A stretch of DNA of 64,000 nt. Origin: Aphanomyces cochlioides (taxonomy: Eukaryota; Oomycota; Saprolegniomycetes; Saprolegniales; Verrucalvaceae). Both the position numbers and the translations under genes were made by a program. How positions within the stretch are numbered: position 1 is the first letter of the stretch; each line of letters starts with the position of its first letter. Under the pieces are notes generated by a model. That model was not told where the DNA came from. It searched no databases and saw only the letters and a list, made by a program, of their open reading frames with translations. Below are positions 1 to 11,302 of the stretch, piece after piece. The DNA lies in the NCBI GenBank assembly GCA_019828595.1, contig JAHQRK010000002.1, positions 1,674,001 through 1,738,000 of the forward strand. The letters are read 5' to 3'.

Positions 1-876
1 CTGACGACACATTGCCCAGTGGCTTTGAACCACCACCAGCATTTGAGTCAATCGCAAGCGCTTGATCGCTACCTTCTTGCTGAGTACCAACAGTTCTCGT
101 ACTGGCTTGCAACGCCTCAAAATCTCGCGGCATTCTTGGCCAACCCATCTGCGGTCATGGAGTCGATTAAACTGCCGCTTCCAATTGTGCGGGATGTCGG
201 CATGGGGACGCAGCTCTGCCATGGCATGGATCTCCACGTTGCATTCCAAGGCTATTGTCCAGTCACGTTCAAAGAAGGCAAGGGAAAGCACGATTGGAGT
301 GCAATTCGCAAAGGCAACAAGTATATTCTCGCCGCAATTGACCAGGCAATTTACTGCTTCGTGAACCACGCCGCGAAACGCCGCTTCCTCTTGGATCCCA
401 AAGCGTACACTTCTCTTGAGCTTCCAGTCAAATTGCCACCGCTCGTGGACGACTTGCAGTCTCGACTGACGTTGACGACTCCTGGCAAATTGGAGCAAGC
501 GTTGTCGCGCGCGACGGAAGAAGCGCTTCTTGCACTTGGCACAGAGCGACCCAAGTACCCACTCATTGATGCAAAAGCATCCGCCGTCATGTTTATCGCT
601 CTGTACTTGAAAACCAAGAAGCGGTTCTCCAACCAGTCGCTCAGTCGGGACCAAGTTGACAAGTTGTTCAACACCTTCGTGCAAGACTGCCACCTCGGTC
701 AAGATATCAAGGAACTCGCGACGCCCGTCGGGTCTGCAGTCAAAGGAGTTCGCAGCATGCGGGAAAAGGGCGACGCGACGTCCGATCTACCAGCAAAGAC
801 GGCGCGCTTTGACGCGATCGTCGCTTCGTCCGTGGCGATCTTTCGGTCCTTTGCCACCGATGCCCTTCAAAAATAA
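1..876 (+). CDS. 3' end of a cilium-associated gene (AK9/CFAP206-like tail), truncated by the window edge
   Basis: The frame is open at base 1, so this is the last part (291 codons) of a longer gene; the GTG at 19 is an internal valine. A stretch beginning GYCPVTFKEGKGKH and ending RRFLLDPKAY resembles the small YHS-like module near the C-terminus of adenylate kinase 9 and CFAP206, in which a Cys-Pro-Val strand is followed by a Phe-Leu-x-Pro-x-x-Tyr end. The following helical region (LALGTERPKYPL, then a LYLKTKKRFSNQ stretch) recalls the AK9 tail. Both families belong to motile cilia, which fits a zoosporic organism and the DNAAF5 gene further along. Which of the two it is cannot be settled from this fragment. 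The stop at 874-876 is followed by very AT-rich DNA. Confidence 0.5.
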   Translation: MTTHCPVALNHHQHLSQSQALDRYLLAEYQQFSYWLATPQNLAAFLANPSAVMESIKLPLPIVRDVGMGTQLCHGMDLHVAFQGYCPVTFKEGKGKHDWSAIRKGNKYILAAIDQAIYCFVNHAAKRRFLLDPKAYTSLELPVKLPPLVDDLQSRLTLTTPGKLEQALSRATEEALLALGTERPKYPLIDAKASAVMFIALYLKTKKRFSNQSLSRDQVDKLFNTFVQDCHLGQDIKELATPVGSAVKGVRSMREKGDATSDLPAKTARFDAIVASSVAIFRSFATDALQK

Positions 877-1046
877 AATGTATTCTTGGAGGTCCTGTAA
901 TAGTTAATTTCAATTATTATTGGTAGAAAGCATTATTTTAGGCCAATTAAAATTAAAAACATTATAATATTTAATATTTTAAACGAATTATAATTGAATA
1001 TTTTTAATAATTTTAGCCAATTAGAGTCAGAAATCTATTATTTGTC
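877..1046. promoter_or_regulatory. AT-rich spacer with CCAAT boxes ahead of the hydrolase
   Basis: This short spacer is strongly AT-rich and carries GGCCAATT near 931 and AGCCAATTAG near 1015, both in the CCAAT orientation and the second about 30 bp upstream of the hydrolase ATG. The same element recurs upstream of several other genes here, so it is read as a proximal promoter. No other signal is obvious. Confidence 0.4.
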
Positions 1047-1915
1047 ATGTTGATCACCGAGTCCACAACGGATGTGCCGACGGCCACAACGCCGATGCGC
1101 TTGCATTGGTTTACGCCGACGCTTTTGGCTGACCCTGCGAATGTGAACACAAAGCTCAGCGCCGTGCTTGTCTTCACCGAAATTTACCAAGTGACTGGAC
1201 CTGTGGCGCGATTCTGCCGTCAAATTGCAGCTCAGGGTTTCCTCGTCGCCAGTTGCGAGTCCTACCACAACTTCTTGTCACCTGGAACTGTGTTGGCGTA
1301 CGATGTGCCTGGTACAGACTTGGGAAACCAGCTTAAGAAAGACAAGCGACTCTCGTCGTACGATGACGATGCTACTGCAGCAATTTCAGCTCTTTTGACT
1401 CATCCTAACTCAAATGGACGTGTGGGCGTGACTGGCATGTGCCTCGGTGGCCATTTGGCCTTCCGTGCGGCTATGGATCCACGCGTGGCTGCTGCCGTTT
1501 GCTACTTCGGTACTGATATCCACTCGGAGACGTTGGGAGCCAAGCCACGAGAGGATGGTGAAATTGATTCCCTCGACCGCTGTGACGACATCAAGGGCGA
1601 AGTGCTCATGATTTTTGGCACAAAGGATCCCCATGTGCCTCGTCAAGGACGTCAGCGCATTTACCAGTCGCTCGCTGATGCCGGAGTCGACTTCACGTGG
1701 ATGGAGCTCAAAGCTCACCATGCCTTCATTCGTGATGAGTTGAGCAAAGGTACAACATCGTGGATTTCATCATAGATCATGCTGGTTTACTAGGTCGCTA
1801 TGATCCTGCTGTCGCTAAGATCTGCTTCGATGCGCTCGTCGAGCTCTTCCACCGACGCCTCTCGCTCAATTTGGTCGATTCCAACCCCAAGAACCCCAAG
1901 GATCTCATCTGTTGA
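1047..1915 (+). CDS. Dienelactone hydrolase family protein
   Basis: Two exons, 1047-1749 and 1794-1915, joined across a 44-bp GT-AG intron that would otherwise add a premature stop; the product is 274 aa. It is an alpha/beta hydrolase of the dienelactone hydrolase family. The nucleophile elbow GMCLGGHLAF carries the Cys typical of this family instead of Ser. An Asp lies in GTKDPHVP and a His in KAHHAFIRDE, completing a Cys-Asp-His triad in the usual order. After splicing, the conserved ending DELSKGRYDP is restored, which supports the intron. Length is close to the usual 230-280 aa. No targeting signal is evident, so it is probably cytosolic. The substrate cannot be inferred. Confidence 0.88.
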
Positions 1916-2669
1916 AAGCCGCCATAGTTGCTCCTGTCTGGCTGCTGTGACTCATTCATGGGCACGCACGACTCTGTAGCTTGTTGAGCTGCTGTGCTCT
2001 AATGAATGGCTATTCCTCATTGCATTTCTTGTCAGCTTGCTGGCGAAATTTGCAGCCAAAGTCGTTCTTGCAGGCCACCAGTAGCTCGTGTAACCTCACT
2101 TTGTTTCCCCCAAGCCGAGCCAGCATAGTCATCTGTGTGAAACAACCACATGCGAATCGTGACTATGTAGGTTCATCCACTGTGGTCTCCCGAATGTCCC
2201 GATAGTTTCACCGCGATTTCAATGGACACGTCCGGCTACAACTCCCTCCAGCTACCTCTTGCGATAAAAATGCACCACGCAGCAGCATATTGCCGGAAAA
2301 ACGGCTAGGAAACGAGCCAAGAGGCTAGAGTCTGGGTAAATTCATGAACCCACGCAGGATCTCCCATCTGTGCTTGGATTCTCTGGTGATGACTACGACT
2401 GCACCCACGTCATGGCACTGTCGTCAACCCATGCTGTTCTCGCTAATCCTCGATAGACTCAATGAAATGACGCGTTCTGATTGGTCTATATGTTGACTTA
2501 TTCACATTTGATTGGTTAATAATGTAGAATAGATGCATTTGATTGGTCTGTTTTATCAGGATGACGTTTGATTGGCTACTTTGGAGCATGTTGAAGTAGC
2601 TGAGCGGACATGGAGCAGTGTCGGAAGTAAGATCTCAGTGTCATTTCTCTTCTCCTGCCGACAGATCCA
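1916..2669. promoter_or_regulatory. Spacer with a cluster of four ATTGG boxes
   Basis: No convincing gene between the hydrolase and 2670. From 2480 to 2580 there are four GATTGG cores (near 2480, 2510, 2541 and 2570), three of them preceded by TTT or TCT. This spacing matches the inverted CCAAT clusters seen just upstream of MSH6, uL22 and DNAAF5, so a transcription start is likely near 2580-2660 on the plus strand. Confidence 0.4.
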
Positions 2670-3281
2670 ATGCGACGACAACGTCAGTACCGCCAGACCA
2701 CGCCACCAAAGAATGGCTCAAGAGCGCAGGATCGAAGCAAGCAATCCCCCAAAGAGACGGAAGACTACACGGCCCTCGACCAGCATTCGCTTGGTGCAAC
2801 AGGCTGGGAACGATGGTTTTGGCTCTCTGGCATCGGGGCCGAATCGAATGTGCCCGTCGAAAGCTTATAGTTCAAGATGCTAACGTTCGGATATATATAT
2901 TTGTTGAGTCCTGTCGTTAGTGGGACAGGGACTTGCGAGATGGCGCTCGATTGGCTTCACGTTTGCGAAGCGGCGGCTGCGAATTCTGCGGCAGGAACAA
3001 CTCCCACGTCGATTTGGGCATGGCTCGCCCCTCTCCTTGCTGCTGTAGCCCTTGGCTGTGTGATCACGTACGTCTGCTGCCTGCCATCCCCAACGGAATC
3101 TGCTCAACCACCAATTGTTGAGCATATTGACGCTGAATTCGTGACACGATCTATCTGTCTGGTCTCGCCGCGGACAGAGAGAGTCACCATGGGCTATGTG
3201 ACTGAAGAACATGTCCATGTCTTTCACGATGCACCGAGAAGTCTTACCGCCAGTGCGTCTCCTCATCCACCTCCACCATGA
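2670..3281 (+). CDS. Candidate small membrane protein gene, exon structure unresolved
   Basis: Two adjacent plus-strand reading frames follow the ATTGG cluster. The first (2670-2870, 66 aa) is hydrophilic and rich in Arg, Gln and Lys. The second (2940-3281, 113 aa from its inner ATG) has one clear hydrophobic segment of about 22 residues (LAPLLAAVALGCVITYVCC), suggesting a single-pass membrane protein, and ends in a proline run. They may be exons of one gene, but no splice pair was found that is clearly right; they may also be unrelated or non-coding. No family is recognised. Confidence 0.25.
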
Positions 3282-3474
3282 TTGAACTCCAGGATCTAGT
3301 AACAGCATCTAATGTCAACAAGCGGCAGTGTTGTGCCGAGGAGTCTAACTTTAGCACCATACCATCGCATTCCGTGAGCATTGGCATACGTACGACCCCG
3401 CAGTGGTTGCGTCTATTTAGAGCAACGTCACAACAGAAACGCTCATCAGTCGCCACTGCTTGGAAAGCTTCGTG

Positions 3475-5173
3475 ATGCCGACGACGGTCCTGCCATTTCA
3501 GCCCAAACAGCATGACAGAGACAGCAAAGTGATCAACTGGACCAAAGTTGCCGCCGCGAGCTTCGATCTCTGGGCTGCTGGCATCACAATCGTCATCGGT
3601 GGCCAATATTTCTCATGGAACGGCGGCCTCACTGCCGGGACCCTCAGCTACGGCATCGCAATGTTCATGATGGGCTTTGCCTTTATCTGCATGGGACTGT
3701 GTGAAGCGGAGATGGCGAGCATGTTTCCATTCGAAGGCGGTGCGTTTGGCCTTGCGCGATGCACGTGGGGCTTCTACGCTGGTTTTATCGTTGGCTGCTG
3801 CGAAGCCTTGCAGTATATCATCTACGTCGCGTGTGCTTTTGTCTTCTTTGGCAAGATGCTCGGCGCTTTGTGGCCATTTGCAGCCGACTATCCATACGTG
3901 ATTTGGCTCCTGGCGTATGCTTTATCCTCTTTTACTCTTATCCTCGGTGGAAAGATCTACTGGCGATGGAATTTGACCCTCGCGCTTGTCTCGATCGGGT
4001 TTATCATCATCTACGTATTTGGCTCGTTGCCGTACGTTGACATTCAAACGTTTGGTGGCGGCCAGGACCAACTTGTCGTCGGTGGTTTCTCGCAGTTCAT
4101 GAAAGTCTTTCCATTGTCCGCTTGGTTCTACGTTGGCGTCGAGTCCATCAACCGTCTATGCTCTGAAGCTTATGAGCCTCGTATTTCAGTCCCTCTAGCG
4201 CAAATTACGTGCATCCTAACGCTCTTTTGCACAGCAATCATGGTATTCTTCGTTGCAATTAGCATGGATCCTGGCATGCCAGAGGTTGCTGGAGCTCTCT
4301 CGCCATTGAATTATGGCTTCAATCGCATGTTCAACTGCTCGGATAACATCACAGGCTGGCTTTCCATCCCAGCGACGTTTGCCACTGGCCAAGGGTTTGT
4401 CCAGTCGTACTCGAAAATCCTCACGTGCATGGCTGGCTCTGGGCTTCTCCCGGCCAAGATGTATGAAAAGCACAAAACCTTAAAAACTCCCATCTATGCC
4501 ATTGTCATCGGTTCGATCGTGAGCTACGCGCTGTGCTTTGTGGATTATTACTTCTCTCTGGACGCCATGCTCTTCAATACTTGCATGGTCATGGGAAGCA
4601 TTTCGTACACGTCGCAATGCGTCGGCTACTTATACCTCAAGAAGAATTTCCGCACAATGGAGCGCAAATTCAAGAGTCCACTTGGCAAAGCTGGTGCAAT
4701 GTGTTCGATCTTTGTGTGGATGGTCTTAGCCGTCGCTGTCATTGGCTTTCAAGGCGACAACCAAGACAGCTTCATCGCCGTGCTCGCAATTCTCTTCATC
4801 TGCTCAATGTACTACCAATTTTATGCAAAGTTCCGTCAAAAGTTTTCAGAAGAGGAGAGGATGTCGCTCTTCTTTGCCCATGTTGGTACGCTCCTCCTTG
4901 TCGACGATAGCATTCAACTTGATCGATTTGTTTGTAGCGAACCATAACAACTCCAAGCGGTCCAAGAATTCACGCAAATGCAATACGGGCGTTTTCTTTA
5001 ATTTGGTCAAGCGCGTGGCCAAAAGTAAGGTTTCAACGTCGATGGGACCTTCCAATTCCACCACACAACTCGCTCGGGCATCGAGTAATGGCAAGAAGAA
5101 ACGGAGCTCGGGTGTGTCGAAAGATCCTTCGTTTGTCGAGGGACAGGCTCCACCACAGCGAAGGAAGAAATAG
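3475..5173 (+). CDS. APC-superfamily permease, array copy 1
   Basis: Exon 1 is 3475-4885 and exon 2 is 4938-5173, with a 52-bp intron; the product is 548 aa. The start is the ATG at 3475, since the open frame upstream begins only at a TTG. About twelve hydrophobic segments fill residues 25-470. The first carries the unwound glycine stretch of APC transporters (AAGITIVIGGQYFSWNGG), and the pattern resembles bacterial ethanolamine/amino-acid permeases. It should sit in the plasma or an internal membrane and import a small amine or amino acid; the substrate is not shown. Exon 2 encodes a separate basic, Ser-rich cytosolic tail beginning ANHNNSKRS and ending in KKKRSSG...RRKK. Bases 4159-4525 are identical by eye to copy 6. 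A TATTTA box lies about 60 bp upstream. Confidence 0.88.
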
Positions 5174-5542
5174 ATCTAGCGGCAAAAAGAACATATAGTA
5201 TCAACGTGACAAACTTGTCAAAAGGAAAGCCAAGCATCCTCTCTCATCGTAGTCGTCTTCCTGGTCCACGAACCACATGCGCCCCAAATGGACAATTTTG
5301 ACCATTTCAAACACTGCAAATGAACTTGCGGTGAATCCACTGGATTGCAAAATGGGCAAATACCTCGTCAAGGAAGGTTAGAGTGGATGGAAGGCCGATA
5401 TATTTCATTTGTGCTCACCAGACCGCCGATTGCAATCCAAGAACTGTAATCATGAGCTTGGTCTGGAGTTAACCTATAAAGTTATCGTTACGTCTATGTT
5501 TAGGTCTAGCGTTTTCCACTACCTCATATCCTAAAAAGCACC
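5174..5542. other. Spacer between permease copies 1 and 2
   Basis: About 370 bp with no coding signal. A TATAAAG motif at about 5475, roughly 70 bp ahead of the next ATG, is the only promoter-like feature I see. Confidence 0.4.
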
Positions 5543-7251
5543 ATGCCAGCTACCGTGCAGCCTATTCGCTCGAAGCCTCAGCTCCCTGGCAAAGACCTCA
5601 AAGCCATCAACTGGCATAAAGTTGCTTCAACGAGCTTTAATCTCTGGGCTGCTGGCATTACGATCGTCATCGGTGGCCAGTACTTTTCATGGAACGGCGG
5701 CCTCACTGCCGGCACCCTTAGCTATGGCATTGGAATATTTATGATGGGATTTGCTTACATTTGCATGGGATTATGCGAAGCGGAGATGGCGAGCATGTTT
5801 CCCTTCGAAGGCGGTGCGTTTGGCCTCGCGCGATGCACGTGGGGCTTCTACGCTGGTTTTATCGTTGGCTGCTGCGAAGCCTTGCAGTATATCATCTACG
5901 TCGCGTGTGCTTTTGTCTCGTTTGGCAAAATGCTTGGCTCCTTCTGGTCCTTTGCAGAGTCCGAGCCATATATTATTTGGTTCTTGGCTTATGCTCTGTC
6001 ATCTTTCACCCTCATCCTCGGTGGAAAGATCTACTGGCGATGGAATGTTGCCCTTGCACTCTACTCGATTGTATTCATCATCATCTATGTCTTCGGCTCG
6101 TTGCCGTATGTGGATATTCAAAAGTTTGGCGGCGGCCAGGAGTACCTCGTCGTCGGTGGCTTTTCACAATTCATGAAAGTCTTTCCATTGTCCGCTTGGT
6201 TTTACGTTGGCGTCGAGTCCATCAATCGTCTCTGCTCTGATGCATACGAGCCCCGTCTTTCAGTGCCAATTGCACAGATTAGCTGCATCCTCACGCTCTT
6301 CTGTACGGCTGTGATGGTGTATTTTGTTGCAATTAGCATAGACCCTGGCATGCCTGAGATCTCAACAGCCCTCTCCCCGCTCAACTATGGCTTCGAACGA
6401 ATGTTTAATTGCTCTGACGATGTCTCGGTGTGGTTTTCCATCCCAGCGACGTTTGCCACTGGTCAAGGGTTTGTCCAGTCGTACTCGAAAATCCTCACGT
6501 GCATGGCTGGCTCTGGACTGCTTCCTGCTAAAATGTACGAAAAGCACAAAACCTTAAAAACTCCCATCTACGCCATAGTCCTCGGCTCTATTGTGAGCTA
6601 TTCCTTGTGTTTCTTGGACTATTTCTACTCCCTCGATGCCATATTCTTCAATACTTGCATGGTCATGGGAAGTATTTCCTACACATCGCAATGTGTCGGC
6701 TATCTCTATCTCAAGAAGAACTTTCGCACCATGGAGCGCAAATTTCAAAGTCCACTCGGGAAAGCTGGAGCCATGTGTTCCATCTTTGTTTGGGTGCTGC
6801 TAGCTGTATCTGTGGTGGGATTCCAAGACGACCATCAAGATAGTTTTATCGCCTTGGTGGCCATCTTGCTCATATGCACAGTCTATTACCAATTCTATGC
6901 AAAGAACCGTCAAAAGTTTTCAGATGAGGAGAGGATGTCTCTCTTCTTTGCCCATGTCGGTACGTTCTCCATTTGAGACTTGAGTCCATGGGATAAAAAA
7001 TGTATTTTGTAGCAAACCACAATAAAGCCAAGCGGTCAATGAACTCTCGCAAACGCCACCACTCGGGGGGTTTTTTCAATTTGGCCAAACGTGTGGTCGT
7101 GAGCAAAGTATCAACTTCGATGGGGCCATCCAATTCAAACACTCAAATTGCCCGGGCTTCTAGTGCTGGCAAAATGAAACGCAGCTCTGGCGTGTCGAAA
7201 GATCCGTCGTTGATCGAAGTGCAGTCCCCGCCAATGCGAAGGAAAAAGTAG
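5543..7251 (+). CDS. APC-superfamily permease, array copy 2
   Basis: Exon 1 5543-6959, 53-bp intron, exon 2 7013-7251; 551 aa. It has the same architecture as copy 1: a short variable N-terminus, about twelve membrane segments, and a basic tail on its own exon. Its N-terminus (MPATVQPIRSKPQ) and loops differ from the other copies, but the first-helix glycine motif, the GGAFGLARCTWGFYAG segment and the FVQSYSKILTCMAGSG segment are unchanged. The 3' part, from about 6446 through the intron and exon 2, is nearly identical to 10133-10938 of the chimeric pseudogene, so this copy appears to have donated sequence to it or shared a recent duplication. Confidence 0.88.
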
Positions 7252-7907
7252 AATCGACTCTTGTCACTCGAGGTAATCCAAATGGCAAAATGAACTCGGG
7301 TCTGTCAAAGTCCGTCTTTCAATTGACTTCAATCACGAGCAGCTTCACCGACTAGCCGACACAAACCGAAGTTCTTACAAAGATTATTCATCGCATATGC
7401 ATTCATGACGGAAGCGAGCCTTGATCTCAAACCAGCTTCAGCGTGGTCATGGTCGTTTAAATAGATTTACATGGAACCAACTGGCAGCACTCTTGGGCAA
7501 TGTATTCTCGCCGTCACCTGACTGTTAAATATTCTCTATATCAAGTTCATTCATGTCAGCAATGTGGATCCACGTGAAAGAGAATAAAGACGAAGGTTTG
7601 ACCCCTCGAAGTGGCCTTGATTCGCATTTTTTAGCTTGGAACCGACTGCGAGGCATTTCGCCAATACTGTGTCAACCACGAGGTGAAGCAAGACGAGAAA
7701 TCTTTCGCAGGATAGATTGATGCATCCTCCTTCGATTCCAAGTTTGTCTCGGAGAAATGCTATAGCCGAAATAATCTATGAATCAGGGTAAAATAGGCAA
7801 CTTGTGCAGCAGATTCTCAATTTCCCCCTAGCGATTGAGAATCTGTTTCGTCTATTTAAAGATCGCTCTACCTCTAAGGAGTTGTCGCAGTGTCACGAGC
7901 CGCCACA
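7252..7907 (+). promoter_or_regulatory. Spacer and promoter of permease copy 3
   Basis: About 650 bp without a gene. The last 110 bp contain CTATTTAAAGATCGCTC at 7852-7868, 56 bp before the ATG. The same 17-mer occurs 53 bp before the ATG of copy 5 (11250-11266), and the bases before it (CCCC-T-GCGAT-GAGA) are also alike. This looks like a TATA-type core promoter retained after duplication. Confidence 0.5.
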
Positions 7908-9625
7908 ATGTCAACTGCAGTCCAACCCGTTCTGCCAAAACCTCTCACAGATGACAAGAAGAAAATCAACTGGTACAAGGTGTTCGCAGCGAGCTTCGAT
8001 CTCTGGGCCGCTGGTATTACGATTGTCATCGGTGGCCAATATTTCTCATGGAACGGCGGCCTCACTGCCGGGACTCTCAGCTACGGCATTGCGACTGTTA
8101 TGATGGGCTTTGCCTACATTTGTATGGGATTGTGTGAAGCGGAGATGGCGAGTATGTTTCCATTCGAAGGCGGTGCATTCGGCCTCGCGCGATGCACGTG
8201 GGGCTTCTACGCTGGTTTTATCGTTGGCTGCTGCGAAGCCTTGCAGTATATCATCTACGTCGCGTGTTCTTTTGTCTCGTTTGGCAAAATGGTCGGCTCG
8301 ATATGGCCATATGCAGCTTCCAACCCGTACATCATTTGGATTTTGGCATACACTTTGTCCTCCGTGACGCTTATCCTGGGTGGAAACATCTACCGGCGAT
8401 GGAATTTGGCTCTCGCTTTCATTTCAATTGCATTTGTCTTTGTCTACGTCTTTGGCTCAATGCCGTATGTTGACATTCAGGCTTTTGGTGGCGGCAGTGA
8501 TCAGCTCATCGTTGGAGGGTTTTCCCGATTCATGTTGGCGTTTCCATTGTCCGCCTGGTTTTATGTTGGCGTCGAGTCCATCAACCGTCTATGCTCTGAA
8601 GCTTATGAACCTCGTATTTCAGTTCCAATTGCTCAAATCAGCTGCATCCTAACGCTCTTCTGCACAGCTGTGATGGTGTTTTTCGTTGCGATTAGCATGG
8701 ATCCAGGCATGCCAGAGGTTGCTGGAGCTCTCTCGCCATTGAATGATGGCTTCAATCGAATGTTTAATTGCTCTGACGATGTCTCGGTGTGGTTTTCTGT
8801 TCCTGCTACGTTCGCCACTGGTCAAGGCTTTGTCCAGTCGTACTCGAAAATCCTCACGTGCATGGCTGGCTCTGGGTTGCTCCCGGCCAAGATGTATGAA
8901 AAGCACAAAACCTTAAAAACTCCCATCTACGCCATTGTCGTCGGCTCGATCGTGAGCTTCGCGTTGTGCATTGTGGATTACTACTACTCTCTGGACGCAA
9001 TGTTCTTCAATACTTGCATGATCATGGGGAGCATTTCGTACACGTCGCAATGCGTCGGCTACATTTACCTCAAAAAGAATTTCCGCTCCATGGAGCGTAA
9101 ATTTACAAGTCCTCTTGGTAAATCTGGTGCTGTCTATTCGATTGCCGTGTGGGCGATCAATGCCATTGCGATCATTGGATTTCAAGGCGATAGTCAGAAA
9201 AGCTTCATCACGATGCTTTTGATCCTGGTGGTGTGTACAATTTACTACCATTTGCATGCAAAATCTCATCAAAAGTTTTCCGACGAGGAACGCTTGTCCC
9301 TCTTCTTTGCTCATGTTGGTACCTCGTGGCCTCGCTGGTCTTCCTGACTCACAAATACTTCGTAGCAAACCACAATAATGCCAAGCAGTCCAACCATATA
9401 CGCAAGCGACAGTCGAAAAAGTTCAGGAGATTCATGAAACGAGCAGTTCAAAAGGCTAGAGCGAAGATTGGACTGTCCAACTCGACGGCAGCGTTGACTC
9501 ATCCGTCGAATGATGGAAAGAAAAAGAGGAGCTCTGAAATATCTAAAGACCCGTCGACAACTGAAGGACACATTCCATCTCGACATCATGCCAAGCAGGA
9601 AGCAGATTATCGAGCGAGGAAATAA
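7908..9625 (+). CDS. APC-superfamily permease, array copy 3
   Basis: Exon 1 7908-9318, 47-bp intron, exon 2 9366-9625; 556 aa. The ATG at 7908 is the first in frame; the GTG at 7890 lies in the leader. It has the same twelve-segment APC fold and basic C-terminal tail as its neighbours, here longer and ending ADYRARK. The second half, the intron, exon 2 and about 35 bp of 3' flank (8864-9661) match copy 5 (12259-13056) with no difference I can see, whereas the first halves differ. That pattern indicates very recent gene conversion or partial duplication. Substrate unknown. Confidence 0.88.
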
Positions 9626-9699
9626 GTTAGCCTTGCTGACGACTTCTCTGTGTTCATCCATTCCATCTGCGATTCAGCAAGTGGCACAACGGTATATAT

Positions 9700-10938
9700 G
9701 TCGTTAGCAAGCGTGACAACTCGTGGCTCTTGATGCCGACGATGATTTTGATAGCCTTACTTCACCTCGATACAAGTCTCGCTGGTACTTCCGACTTTCT
9801 TGTTGGTTGCTGCGAAGCTTTGCAGTACATCATCTACGTCGTGTGTGTTTTTGTATTCTTTGGAAAAATGCTTGGAGCTCTGCGGCCATTTGCAGCTGAC
9901 CACCCTTACATTATTTGGCTATTGGCGCATCTTTGTCCTCCGTGACGCTTATCCTTGGTGGAAACATCTACTGGCGATGGAATTTATCTCTAGCTCTCAT
10001 CTCGATTGGTTTTATCTTTGTCTACATCTTTGGCTCGATGCCATACGTTGACATTCAAACGTTTGGCGGTGGTCACGATCTGCTTGTCGTTCGTGGCTTT
10101 TCCCAGTTCTCGGATGACATTACAGGCAGGCTGCGACGTTTGCCACTGGTCAAGGGTTTGTCCAGTCGTACTCGAAAATCCTCACGTGCATGGCTGGCTC
10201 TGGACTGCTTCCTGCTAAAATGTACGAAAAGCACAAAACTTTAAAAACTCCCATCTACGCCATAGTCCTCGGCTCTATTGTGAGCTATTCCTTGTGTTTC
10301 TTGGACTATTTCTACTCCCTCGATGCCATATTCTTCAATACTTGCATGGTCATGGGAAGTATTTCCTACACATCGCAATGTGTCGGCTATCTCTATCTCA
10401 AGAAGAACTTTCGCACCATGGAGCGCAAATTTCAAAGTCCACTCGGGAAAGCTGGAGCCATGTGTTCCATCTTTGTTTGGGTGCTGCTAGCTGTATCTGT
10501 GGTGGGATTCCAAGACGACCATCAAGATAGTTTTATCGCCTTGGTGGCCATCTTGCTCATATGCACAGTCTATTACCAATTCTATGCAAAGAACCGTCAA
10601 AAGTTTTCAGATGAGGAGAGGATGTCTCTCTTCTTTGCCCATGTCGGTACGTTCTCCATTTGAGACTTGAGTCCATGGGATAAAAAATGTATTTTGTAGC
10701 AAACCACAATAAAGCCAAGCGGTCAATGAACTCTCGCAAACGCCACCACTCGGGGGGTTTTTTCAATTTGGCCAAACGTGTGGTCGTGAGCAAAGTATCA
10801 ACTTCGATGGGGCCATCCAATTCAAACACTCAAATTGCCCGGGCTTCTAGTGCTGGCAAAATGAAACGCAGCTCTGGCGTGTCGAAAGATCCGTCGTTGA
10901 TCGAAGTGCAGTCCCCGCCAATGCGAAGGAAAAAGTAG
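9700..10938 (+). pseudogene. Chimeric permease pseudogene (array copy 4)
   Basis: The 5' flank and first codons (9690-9800) match the region around the start of copy 6, including a CGATACAAGT block, but the ATG equivalent is lost and the sequence jumps straight to the third membrane segment (LVGCCEALQYI), so segments 1-2 are deleted. A small deletion near 9928 shifts the frame (the LAYALSS segment becomes LAHLCPP). A second large deletion near 10110 removes several segments. From about 10133 to 10938 the sequence, including a 53-bp intron (10647-10699) and exon 2, equals copy 2 with one visible substitution. It is therefore a recombinant of a copy-6-like 5' end and a copy-2 3' end and cannot encode a full transporter. 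Confidence 0.85.
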
Positions 10939-11302
10939 AATCAAATCTTTCACTCGTGGCGATCCTAATGACAATCGCGCTTGTCGAAGTTATCATGATC
11001 CGTCTTTGAATTGACCTCGAGTATCAAATATGAGCAGCTTTATCGGCTAGCCGACGCAAATGATTGGAGCTTCTTCCAGAGAGTATTTCTCGATCGTACA
11101 TTCGTGTCTGAGAGAGGCGAGGACCGACTCTGGGGATATAAGTCACTGGTTATTCTAAACGTCGATCTCGAGTTAGCTACAACGCAGTCCTTGTAGTTGC
11201 AAGATTTGATTCCACTTCATTTCCCCTGGCGATGGAGATGCCGTTTCAGCTATTTAAAGATCGCTCGACCTCATACAGGCGGTTGCAGTGTCATGAATCT
11301 CA
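10939..11302 (+). promoter_or_regulatory. Spacer and promoter of permease copy 5
   Basis: No gene seen. CTATTTAAAGATCGCTC at 11250-11266 repeats the core element of copy 3. An ATG at 11293 lies ten bases ahead of the true start and in another frame; it opens an overlapping 33-codon frame ending at 11394, which a scanning ribosome would meet first. Confidence 0.45.

Noticed and set aside
19..876. GTG at 19 as the start of a bacterial-type gene
   Set aside because: The frame is open to base 1, introns and promoters in the window are eukaryotic, so it is an internal codon of a truncated gene.
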